Shown: positions 7,336 through 14,820 of the stretch, in pieces
Position numbering within the stretch: the stretch's first letter is position 1
Layout of the letters: each line of letters begins with the position of its first letter
NCBI RefSeq assembly: GCF_014649855.1
Contig: NZ_BMTV01000015.1
Coordinates: 27,611 to 91,610 of the forward strand
Origin: Streptomyces roseolus
GTDB lineage: Bacteria; Actinomycetota; Actinomycetes; Streptomycetales; Streptomycetaceae
Length of the DNA stretch: 64,000 nt
Direction: 5' to 3'
Translations under genes and position numbers: made by a program
The notes under the pieces: generated by a model
The model's database searches: none
What the model saw: the letters and a program-made list of their open reading frames with translations, nothing else
Told to the model about the DNA's origin: nothing

Positions 7336-9102
7336 CTAGGACTTGTAGGGCATCGACGTCATGACGGTGAACGGCGGGGTGCGGCCACTGTCGTACCGGA
7401 TCCTCGTGTCGATGCCGTTCACGTCGTATGCCTTGGCGTTCAGACCGCCCTGCTTGTACCCGGACAGCGGATCGTTCGGGTCCACCGGCTGCTTGCTCAC
7501 GCTGCGTCCGCTGGTCTCGTTGTGGGGGGCCGTCGCGTAGAACGACTTGACGTCGCCGTCCGCCGGCGGCGGCGGTCCCTTGATCCACGCGTCGATCGCG
7601 GCTTTGTTCCGGTTCAGGTTGTACTCGGTCAGTTCCTCGGCCCGCCGGTAGGTGGGGAAGGCGGAGGCACCGCCGATCCCCGGCTTGCCGTACGGCCATG
7701 CCTGTGTCGGACCGTTCGCCTGCTGGTCGCGCAGCCGCTGCGCCAGCTGCTCGTCGGTCTTGCCGACGTGTCTGTCGAGGGTGTGACCGCCCGACGTGTA
7801 CTCGTTGGCAGCGAGGTTCAGGTCGTAGTTGCCCTGGGAATCGATCTTCAGCCAGGTCTTCGAGTCCTTGAACTCCTCCAGGGCGCGGGTGCCGAAACCA
7901 TGAGCGCGGGCGACGCCGGCCTCGAACTTGGGGGCGCTCAGGTAAGCCTCGTCGAGCTTGTCCTTCAGCGCGTCCATACGGGCGGTCAGACCGCTCAGCC
8001 TGCCGGTGTAGGTGTCGACGATCCGGTTGAGCTTGGCGGTGTCGATGTTCAGGACAGTCTTGACGTCGAAGGACAGGACCAGGCCGACGCCCTTGCCGAG
8101 CACGTTCGTGACCGTGCTGAGGACGCTCTTGGGGTCCTTGGGCTTGGCCATGTCCTCGATGATCTCTTTCGCGGCCTTCCACATGGCGCGGTCGATTTCA
8201 TCGGATACGTCACGGTTCAGGTCGACCGCGGCTTCCGCGTACTCGCGCAGGACGGTCGCGATGTCGTCGGCGGTGTCCTTCAGGACGGTGAGGACGGGTT
8301 GGCTGCCGGTGGGGGTGCGGGGCGTGCCGGGGCCGGAGTTGGCGGTCTGCCCCCACTGGTAGCCCTGTCGCTGCCCACCCCAGGAGGTGGCGCCCCACAG
8401 GGCGCTGCAGAAGGTCCGCATGGCGGCTTCCCAGTCGGCCTGCTGGTGGTTGGTGATGGTACCGACCGCCTGGGTGAGCTGGTCCGCGATGGTGGTGGCC
8501 GCGACGGAGACATTCATCCAGCTGTGGCAGAGGGAGTTGAGGTAGTGCTGCTGCGGGAAGGGGTGGACTTCCGCCACCTTCCCGACCCGGAACACGTTCT
8601 TGCACAGCGGCTGGAGGACGTCCCGGACGATCTCCGGGATGCCTTCCATCAGGCCGCGCAGGAAGTCGTCACCGCCGTCGTCGTCACCCCATTTGATGTC
8701 GGGCACGGAGCCGAAGTGTGGGGCCTGGTCGATGACCGCGGGGCGGGGGTGCTGTTCGGCGGTCTTCCCGGGCTTGGGATGGGAGGCGACATCCGCCTTC
8801 GTGTACGCGTTGGCGGTCTCGGTGAAACCGACGGCGACGCCGCCGACACTGAGCACGGAGCGGCCCCAGACCTCCAGCCAGCGGTTACCGATCTTCTTGT
8901 ACGCCTGCGCGAACCTCTGGGCCTCGGTCCCGGCGCCGCCGGCGTCCGGGTACTTTCCCAATTCCTCCAGGAGTTGCTTGGCACCGCGCATCAGGAAGTC
9001 CTGCTGCTGGGCGACCCGCCCGGAGACCCTCCAGAGGTCGCTCGGTCTGACGTCGATGGTGCCGGGGCCGCCCGCTGAGGGGGCGGGGGCGGGAGTGCCC
9101 AT
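7336..9102 (-). CDS. Type VII-secreted polymorphic toxin with C-terminal RNase A-like domain
   Basis: The ATG at 9100-9102 shares one base with the stop of the preceding WXG100 gene (TGATG), fixing the start and giving 588 residues. The N-terminal part is helical and lacks a Sec signal, as in ESX/T7SS effectors. The middle is amphipathic and coiled-coil-like. From about residue 435 the sequence GGHTLDRHVGKTDEQL begins a bacterial RNase A-like CDI toxin domain. ASAFPTYRRAEE, AAIDAWI and the terminal FTVMTSMP complete it. The paired histidines and the late Thr are the expected catalytic elements. It is expected to be exported with its WXG100 partners and to cleave RNA, perhaps tRNA, in neighbouring cells. 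The secretion machinery is not in this window. Confidence 0.8.
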   Translation of the reverse strand: MGTPAPAPSAGGPGTIDVRPSDLWRVSGRVAQQQDFLMRGAKQLLEELGKYPDAGGAGTEAQRFAQAYKKIGNRWLEVWGRSVLSVGGVAVGFTETANAYTKADVASHPKPGKTAEQHPRPAVIDQAPHFGSVPDIKWGDDDGGDDFLRGLMEGIPEIVRDVLQPLCKNVFRVGKVAEVHPFPQQHYLNSLCHSWMNVSVAATTIADQLTQAVGTITNHQQADWEAAMRTFCSALWGATSWGGQRQGYQWGQTANSGPGTPRTPTGSQPVLTVLKDTADDIATVLREYAEAAVDLNRDVSDEIDRAMWKAAKEIIEDMAKPKDPKSVLSTVTNVLGKGVGLVLSFDVKTVLNIDTAKLNRIVDTYTGRLSGLTARMDALKDKLDEAYLSAPKFEAGVARAHGFGTRALEEFKDSKTWLKIDSQGNYDLNLAANEYTSGGHTLDRHVGKTDEQLAQRLRDQQANGPTQAWPYGKPGIGGASAFPTYRRAEELTEYNLNRNKAAIDAWIKGPPPPADGDVKSFYATAPHNETSGRSVSKQPVDPNDPLSGYKQGGLNAKAYDVNGIDTRIRYDSGRTPPFTVMTSMPYKS

Positions 9103-9407
9103 CAGGCGCCGCCTCCCCAGGCCTGGAGCACGGACCGATTGGCGGCGGCGTAATTGAGGTGTCCCTTGGTCACGACCTCGTGGAGCCATGCCTGCGCGGC
9201 CTTCAGGTCGTCGGCCTGGTGGCTCCACTTGTCCAGCTCGTCGACGAACGCCTCGCGGGCCTCACCCTCCCAGGTCACGACGACCTTGGCGACCCGTTCG
9301 TACAGTGTGTCCAGCTTCCCGTTGAGGGTGCGGAGGATGTCCTCCAGATCTCCCGAAAGGCGTTGCAGGGTGGCGAAGTCGACGCTGATCCGGTCGTCGT
9401 CCGACAT
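9102..9407 (-). CDS. WXG100-family ESX/T7SS protein
   Basis: The 101-residue helical hairpin protein has the WXG motif as WEG (VVTWEGEAREAF) near the middle, flanked by two amphipathic helices, the standard ESAT-6/CFP-10 layout. A GGGGGAT ribosome site precedes the ATG. It sits between another WXG-like protein and the toxin, so the three probably form the secreted complex. No ESX core components are seen nearby. Confidence 0.85.
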   Translation of the reverse strand: MSDDDRISVDFATLQRLSGDLEDILRTLNGKLDTLYERVAKVVVTWEGEAREAFVDELDKWSHQADDLKAAQAWLHEVVTKGHLNYAAANRSVLQAWGGGA

Positions 9408-9426
9408 GGTGGTGATCCCCCGTGGT

Positions 9427-9828
9427 TCAGATGTCCGTGAGACGGCTCCGCGGCTGCCCGGCGTCTGACGCGGGCGCCCGGTCGGGCAGGGTGAGGTCGC
9501 GGGCGGCGGCGGTCACGTCCTCGTGCGCCTGTACCTGTCGTATCCGGGCAAGGACGTCGAGCTCCTGCTCGGTGAAGCCGTCGCGCGAGGCGCGTATGGC
9601 CTCTTCGAGGAGGACCAGCACCTGGCGGAGGCGCACGGCGTCCTCGGCGACCCCGCGGTGCAGGGAGCGGTACGCGGTGGCAGTGGCCCCCTGCCAGCCT
9701 GCGGCAATCCTGTCGACGACCTCGTCCATGGCGCGGATCTGCTGTTCCAGATACCGCTGCGTCCCATCGAGATCGTCCGCCAGCTTGGTGAGGCCGTCCT
9801 CAGCGACCACCAGATCGGCTTTCCGCAT
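9427..9828 (-). CDS. WXG100-like protein, first gene of the toxin operon
   Basis: The 133-residue protein has a WXG-type turn (AAGWQGATATAYR, i.e. W-Q-G) between two helices and a longer C-terminal tail ending in polar, Pro-containing sequence. GGGGGGA precedes its ATG. It is the promoter-proximal gene of the six-gene operon running down to 5736. A heterodimer with the next WXG100 protein is likely by analogy with EsxA/EsxB pairs. Confidence 0.8.
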   Translation of the reverse strand: MRKADLVVAEDGLTKLADDLDGTQRYLEQQIRAMDEVVDRIAAGWQGATATAYRSLHRGVAEDAVRLRQVLVLLEEAIRASRDGFTEQELDVLARIRQVQAHEDVTAAARDLTLPDRAPASDAGQPRSRLTDI

Positions 9829-10216
9829 CTTGTCCCCCCGCTCCGCACCGCTCGCGCACGCGTTCCCCTATGCGGCCGTTCATCCTATAAGGCGAGGTCT
9901 GCCGATCAGCGGGGGTGGGCTACACAGAGGCCGAAAAGCGACGAAGGCGCAGGTCGTGGCGAGGATCTTTGAAAATGTCATGGAGCCCCGTCAGTTTGGG
10001 ACCGACCGCTGTCCCTACTGCGTTGTGTCGCAGTCCCTGCAGCGGCTCACGGCCACCCGCTCAATGTTTCCCTGCGTCGCGCAGAACGGATGGAAGGGCG
10101 CGAGGCGACGCCATGCTCCGGGTGAAGAGGTGAGCACCCAGCCGTAGACGGGTGACCGGATGCCGGCCGGGACGATGTGTCCGCAGCCAGGAAGATGTGC
10201 CTTGCCGCTCGAGTGA
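9829..10216 (-). promoter_or_regulatory. Upstream region of the toxin operon
   Basis: No gene is evident. On the minus strand TATAGGAT at 9882-9889 could be a -10 element about 55 bases before the first WXG100 start; no good -35 is seen. The rest, up to the integrase remnant, shows no feature that I can name. Confidence 0.3.
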
Positions 10217-11545
10217 ATGATGATCGAGGCCGCCGGCCACTCGCCCCCTCGCCGGTGGAACCACCGCCGCGAGGAGTGCTCGGAGCACAGTCCGCGCAGT
10301 TGTGCATTTCGTGACGTTCGCAGTACCGCGTCACCCTTCTCCCCACAGGATTCGGCTGAGACCCCACGGCGTCTGCGGGCCGGCCTCGGTCCGGGTGGCA
10401 GTCTCGCCGTCGGCGACTGGCTGGACTACTGGTTCGCGTCCAAGAAGCGCCGCAAGTCCACCCTCAACGGCTACGCCTCGCGCATCCGGGTCCACCTGAA
10501 GCCCCGCATCGGGCACATACGCCTGGACCGGCTCAACGTCGGTCACCTGGTGGAGATGTTCGACGGGATAGCCGACGACAACGAGGTGATCGCCGCCGAG
10601 AACCAGGCCCGCCGCGAGCAGGTCGCCCGCTGCAAGCCGAGCAGGCTCGGACGCCCCGTCGCCGCCGAAGGGACCGCCTCGCCGCCGAGCGGGCGAAGCT
10701 CGCGGAGATGAAGCCGTTCCGGAAGATCACCGGCCCGGCGACCCGGCAGGCCGTACGCCGCACTCTCCGTGCGGCCCTGAACTCCGCCATCGCCCAGCAG
10801 CTCATCACCTTCAACCCGGCCGCCCACGTCGGGCAAGCGCACCAAGCCACTGTTCTGGACTGACGAGCGCGTCCGCCGCCGGCGGGAGACGGGCGAGATC
10901 CCCGGTCCCGTCATGGTGTGGACCCCACAGCAGTTCGGCGCCTTCCTCGACGCCGCCGAGGGAGACCACCTCTATGCCGTCTTCCACCTCATGGGCACCC
11001 GCGGCCTCCGGCGCGGCGAGGCCGTCGGCCAGGACTGGCACGAGACCGACCTCGACGCCGGCCTCATCACCCCGGCCAAGGGGATCGTCGTCGACGGCTG
11101 GAGCCCGTACGAGTCAGAACCGAAGACCGACGGCAGCGCGGGCACGATCGCCCTCGACAGCGTGAACATCGAGGTCCTGCGCGCCCAGAAGGCCCGTCAG
11201 GCGAAGGAGCGGAGGAATGCCGGCGCCGCCTGGCAGGACACGGGCAAGGTCTTCACCAAGGAGGACGGCTCCTGGCTCCACCCGGAGACCGTCTCGGAGA
11301 CCTTCCGCCGCATCCTCGCCGCCACCGACCTCCCGCCCATCACCCTGCGGGACCTCCGCCACGTCTCGGCCACACTCACCCACGGCGCCGGCGGCGACAT
11401 CCACACGATCACGTTGACCTCGGACACGTACACGAGCCTCCTTCCGGAGGTCGACCGCGCGGTGGCCGAGGCAGCGGCGGCGCTCGTCCCCCGGGGCACA
11501 ACCGTGGCCAAATCCTCAGGAGAGCCACCGAGGGCAAGCCCTTGA
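10217..11545 (+). pseudogene. Decayed tyrosine site-specific integrase
   Basis: Recognisable integrase sequence starts near 10396 (VGDWLDYWFASKKR, SAM-like arm domain) and ends near 11500 (LTSDTYTSLLPEV with the nucleophile Tyr). The catalytic Arg is in TRGLRRGEA and the second Arg box is LRDLRHVSATL. One base is missing near 10667 and the frame is restored near 10833, leaving a stop at 10709. About ten residues expected between GGDIH and LTSDTY, including the second catalytic His/Trp region, are absent. The DNA-binding N-terminus is also shortened. The gene is therefore dead, and the island probably cannot excise by itself. Confidence 0.85.
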
Positions 11546-11633
11546 CCTAAAGATTCTCGAGAGTGACCGTCGGTTGGCCATCATTCGTGAGACTTGGCCA
11601 CGGAATCTGATATCCCACAGGAAATCAGCCCAG

Positions 11634-13541
11634 CTAGCACATGTCGACGAACCGGGAGTAGTGCCCCTGGAAGGCCACTGTGATGACGCCGGTCGGACCC
11701 TGGCGGTGCTTGGCTATGATCAGATCGGCCTCTCCTGCACGAGGTGACTCCTTTTCATAAGCGTCTTCCCGGTGCAGAAGGACAACCAGGTCTGCGTTGT
11801 TCTCGGGCGTGCCGGACGCACGCAGGTCAGCGAGCGTTGGCTTCACGTCGGTGCGCCTCTCGGGCCCCCGGTTGAGCTGGGAGACAGCGATCACTGGCAC
11901 TTCGAGCTCAATGGCCAGGAGCTTGAGCTGACGCGCGATCTCAGAGATCTCCTCGAAGCGCGAGTCCATCGGCCGCGGGGAGTAGGTAAGCAAGTGCAGG
12001 GCGTCGACGACGATGAGCCGGATACCGTTCTGGGCACGCAGGCGACGGGCGTGCGAGCGCAGTTCCGTGAAGGATGAAAGGCCGCCGTCCTGGATGTAGA
12101 GGGGCGCGGCGTTCACATCCGGCATGCGTCGCGCCAGTCGAGTCCAGTCCTCGTCGGTCATCTTGCCGGAGCGCATGTGGTGCAGGGCAACCCGGCATTC
12201 GGCTGATAGCAGCCGCATCACCACCTCGTTCCTGACCTGCTCAAGCGTGAAGAGGACCGACGGAAGCCCCTGGCCGATGGAGACTGACCGCAGGATGTCC
12301 TGGGCGAGGGTGGACTTGCCCATTGATGGGGCACCAGCGAGAACGATCAACTGACCGGGATGCAGTCCGTCCGTCAGGCTGTCGAGGTCCTTGAAGCCAG
12401 TCGGCAGACCGGTCAAGCCCGCCGAGCCGATTCCCTCGATCTGATCTAGCGTTCCTTCCAGGACGTCGCTGAGCGGGAACGCCACAAGCGGAATGGCGTC
12501 AGCTACTGCATCTTCGCTGGCCAGAGGGTTGTCAGGAGTTGTTCCAGACAACCCGTCGTCCAGGCCGGGACCCTCCATGCCCATGGCCTGACCAGGAATG
12601 ACCCTGCCAGCGGCTCGCTGCTCCTCAGCATCCCACCATCCGATGTTCTCGGCCGCCTCCTGAACAACCTCGTGCTCGCGGTCGAGTACGTCGCGAGCCT
12701 TGCGGAGTACGGCGTCGACCTCGTCAAGGGCGTCGTCCTCCGCAGCACCCACCGAAGCGCCGAACACAACATCCGCGCCACCCGTGAGCCGTCCGCCACC
12801 CTCCGTATCGCAACCGCCTTCCCGCAGCTCCGCCTCCAAGTACATGATCTGTCGGACTGCGAGATCGGCGACTTGCTGCGCTCTGTCCCGCTCAGCCTCA
12901 GCGCGGACCAGTTGCAAGCGGAGGTCATCTGTCTGCGTCTGGGCTCGCACCAGACGGCCCGACGTCATCTGGACCTCGGCCGACTCGGGATCGGCGACGG
13001 AGCGCATCGCGTCGAGCCGTCGTGTGAGCTGAGCCACCTGGGCCTGCGCCTGTCCGAGCAGGGCGAACAGGATCGTAGCCACCTGCAGGGCCTGCAACCG
13101 TGCCTGCTCGCTGACCTCGAACGCCTGGCGGACTCGATTGAGCTCCTCCAGTGCCGCGATCGTTCCCTTCTGGGCCTCGACAAGGTCGTACGCGGAATCG
13201 GTCGAAGCCGGAGTCGGGGCCGTGTTCGCTGCCACCCACAACGGCCGGATCAGCTCCAGTCGGTCGGCGGCCTGCTGCCCGCTCTCGTGTGGGAAACACA
13301 CGTCGGCGACGGCCTCGGCCAGCTCCCAGGTCAGCCCCACACCACTGAGTTGCCTGTGCAGGCGCCCCAACGCCGGTACATCCCCTCCGAAGTGCTCGGG
13401 CGTAAGGAGTTTGTGCAGTCTGGCCACCGACACATTCGACGCGTCAAGCCAGTCCCGCAATACGCGGACGAGGTCATTGATCTCCTTGCACGCCCCGCGT
13501 GCCTCCGTCCACGGTCGCCCCGGCCGCTTCGCTGTCCCCAC
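11634..13541 (-). CDS. DnaB-like replicative helicase domain fused to an N-terminal HTH-like region and coiled coil
   Basis: GTG at 13539-13541 follows GAGGAGAG, giving 635 residues. Residues about 370-635 are a RecA-type DnaB C-terminal domain: Walker A GAPSMGKST (near 403), Walker B LIVVDALHLL (near 510), sensor SQLNRG and the KHRQGPTG arginine-finger region. The DnaB N-terminal primase-binding domain is absent. In its place are a helical N-terminus (residues 15-100) resembling HTH-like domains of Streptomyces regulators and a predicted coiled coil (about 110-245). Base composition is lower in GC than the core genes. It may be a replication or DNA-processing factor of the island or a defence-type ATPase; the role is not known. 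Confidence 0.75.
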   Translation of the reverse strand: MGTAKRPGRPWTEARGACKEINDLVRVLRDWLDASNVSVARLHKLLTPEHFGGDVPALGRLHRQLSGVGLTWELAEAVADVCFPHESGQQAADRLELIRPLWVAANTAPTPASTDSAYDLVEAQKGTIAALEELNRVRQAFEVSEQARLQALQVATILFALLGQAQAQVAQLTRRLDAMRSVADPESAEVQMTSGRLVRAQTQTDDLRLQLVRAEAERDRAQQVADLAVRQIMYLEAELREGGCDTEGGGRLTGGADVVFGASVGAAEDDALDEVDAVLRKARDVLDREHEVVQEAAENIGWWDAEEQRAAGRVIPGQAMGMEGPGLDDGLSGTTPDNPLASEDAVADAIPLVAFPLSDVLEGTLDQIEGIGSAGLTGLPTGFKDLDSLTDGLHPGQLIVLAGAPSMGKSTLAQDILRSVSIGQGLPSVLFTLEQVRNEVVMRLLSAECRVALHHMRSGKMTDEDWTRLARRMPDVNAAPLYIQDGGLSSFTELRSHARRLRAQNGIRLIVVDALHLLTYSPRPMDSRFEEISEIARQLKLLAIELEVPVIAVSQLNRGPERRTDVKPTLADLRASGTPENNADLVVLLHREDAYEKESPRAGEADLIIAKHRQGPTGVITVAFQGHYSRFVDMC

Positions 13542-13560
13542 GCGGTCTCTCCTCAGCGAG

Positions 13561-13597
13561 TTGTTCTTCGAACAACCCTCGTTGTCCCAGAAACAAC
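13561..13597. promoter_or_regulatory. Paired inverted repeats upstream of the HTH-DnaB gene
   Basis: TTGTTC-N3-GAACAA (13561-13575) is followed by GTTGT-N7-ACAAC (13581-13597). They lie 20-56 bases upstream of the helicase start and about 100 bases upstream of the divergent small membrane gene. They look like operator sites, and the helicase's own HTH-like region is a candidate ligand (inference). Confidence 0.45.
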
Positions 13598-13694
13598 ATC
13601 CAACCGGCTTATCGGCGCAGGTGGGAGGTGGATCGTCGATTCAAGGCGGTGCGCGAGTGCATCGTCACCTGCTGAACCGACTCGGAGGGGATCC

Positions 13695-13901
13695 GTGAGC
13701 CTCACCCACACTGCGATGCTGGTCCTGTCGATCACCCTGGCCGTGGTCCTCTCGCTGCTTGCAGCCGGCGCGGCCTTCGCCGTCGCCCGCTGGGGCGGTA
13801 GCCCGGTCCCTGCGTGCATCGCCGCATCCGGCAAGGCGTTCGCTACGTCCCTGTCAGTGATCAGCGCCGTCCTCGTGGTTGTGGTCGCGGTCGTCAAGTA
13901 G
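13695..13901 (+). CDS. Small two-helix membrane protein, 68 aa
   Basis: GTG at 13695 has GGAGGGG just upstream. The product has two hydrophobic helices, about residues 8-30 and 47-67, joined by a short loop with GGSPVPAC. It ends in Lys directly after the second helix. There is no family I recognise. It is divergent from the HTH-DnaB fusion across a 153-base region with inverted repeats, so the two may be co-regulated. Tiny two-helix membrane proteins can be holin-like or abortive-infection effectors, but that is speculation here. Confidence 0.65.
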   Translation: MSLTHTAMLVLSITLAVVLSLLAAGAAFAVARWGGSPVPACIAASGKAFATSLSVISAVLVVVVAVVK

Positions 13902-13957
13902 TCGGCGATCTGCCGCACCGGCCACGGCTGTCAGAGGTGTCGGCGAAGATGCCCGGC

Positions 13958-14560
13958 ATGAACGAGTACGACGATCTGCTGGAGCGCGTCTCCATCAGAG
14001 CTGCGGCGAGCAGACCGCAGTCCCCCTGTGACCGCAGACGCCCTCGCCGCGGCCGAGGAACACCTTGGGTTCCCCTTGCACCCCCTCCTTGCAGCCCTCT
14101 ACCGGCAGGCGGGGGACGGGGGCTTCGGCCCTGAGTACACGCTCTTCCCTCTCACCCGAGCAACGGCTGCCGAAGAAGACACCGTGGTCGACGGCTACCT
14201 CGACCGCGTACCGCCCGCCGACGCGGACACCTGGTGGTCCTGGCCCAAGGGGGTCGTGCCGATCCTTGACTGGGGCTGCGCCATGATCGCCGCCGTCGAC
14301 TGCCTGAGCGAGGACGGGGCGGCCCTTCTCTTCGATCCGAACGCGATTACCGACCAGGACCTCACCGGCGCCTGGTTCGTCGACGCGAGCAGCCTGGCCG
14401 AATGGCTGGAGACATGGCTGGCCGGCAAAGGCTGGTACGAGGAGGACATGGTCGACGAGGAGTTCGACATGGCCCCGTGGTCGGATGCCGCTTCACGCTT
14501 GCAGCCGGGAGACCCTCGCCTGCCCTTCGGTCCACATCCAGCTCAGCCCGTCCGCTCACG
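13958..14560 (+). pseudogene. SMI1/KNR4-family (immunity-type) gene, frameshifted
   Basis: The start MNEYDDLLERVSIRAAASRP (from ATG 13958) and the continuation ADALAAAEEHLGFPLHPLL are in different frames, joined near a run of five C at 14022-14026. Together they give a normal SMI1/KNR4 protein start. The domain continues through the GPEYTLFPL and ILDWGCAMIAAVDC segments to about 14530. The downstream frame then lacks a stop and runs through the tRNA terminator into the tRNA gene, so the end is damaged too. A shorter protein from GTG 14028 could still be made. Family members are often immunity proteins of polymorphic toxins. Confidence 0.7.
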
Positions 14561-14573
14561 CACCGCTCACGCA
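14550..14573. repeat. Island-end repeat, candidate integrase arm-type site (right)
   Basis: Contains two CGCTCAC-like units and matches 5680-5703 with two mismatches, same orientation. See the left copy. Confidence 0.5.
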
Positions 14574-14590
14574 AGCACCCCCGAACGACA

Positions 14591-14626
14591 GAGCGCCCCG
14601 ACCAGCAGAAGCCGGTCGGGGCGCTC
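14591..14626 (-). terminator. Terminator of tRNA-Lys carried by the island
   Basis: A 13-bp perfect stem (14591-14603 with 14614-14626) with a 10-base loop lies about 40 bases beyond the 3' end of the minus-strand tRNA-Lys. It replaces the original terminator, now displaced to 5482-5510. Confidence 0.7.
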
Positions 14627-14663
14627 CGCAGCAGGTCAGAGGGGCTTCCCTCCCCCACCATTC

Positions 14664-14706
14664 GGTAGGCCGTGTGGGACTCGAACCCACAACCAATGGA
14701 TTAAAA
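14664..14706. repeat. Right attachment-site copy within tRNA-Lys
   Basis: These 43 bases are identical to 5522-5564 and cover the 3' part of the intact tRNA gene, which the island restores at this junction. Confidence 0.9.
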
Positions 14707-14738
14707 GTCCACTGCTCTGCCAATTGAGCTAACGGCCC
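14666..14738 (-). tRNA. tRNA-Lys(TTT)
   Basis: A full 73-base cloverleaf is present on the minus strand. The acceptor GGGCCGT pairs with ACGGCCT, the anticodon loop is CTTTTAA with TTT, and the T loop contains GTTCGAGTC. Bases 14666-14706 are duplicated at the other end of island 1. Confidence 0.95.
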
Positions 14739-14820
14739 GTGTGCGAGCACTCCGAGCAGCATAGCCCGACGGGCCCGGGGAACCGATCGGGTATCGGAAC
14801 CCGTCGCGTCGTGCCCCGGG

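Larger units (their letters stand above)
5522..14706. mobile_element. Genomic island 1, integrated at the 3' end of tRNA-Lys(TTT)
   Basis: Both ends carry the same 43 bases: 5522-5564 and 14664-14706. The right copy is part of an intact tRNA-Lys gene on the minus strand; the left copy is only its 3' part. This is the classic footprint of tyrosine-recombinase integration into a tRNA 3' end, and the repeats lie 9,142 bases apart. Inside are a type VII polymorphic toxin operon, a decayed tyrosine integrase, an HTH-DnaB fusion, a small membrane protein and a broken SMI1/KNR4 gene. No conjugation or plasmid transfer genes are seen, and the broken integrase suggests the island is now fixed. Confidence 0.85.

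Noticed and set aside
7310..8182. Extension of the immunity gene frame into the toxin gene
   Set aside because: The sequence is out of frame with the toxin, Arg/Gln-rich and without similarity. The ATG at 7309 has its own ribosome site.
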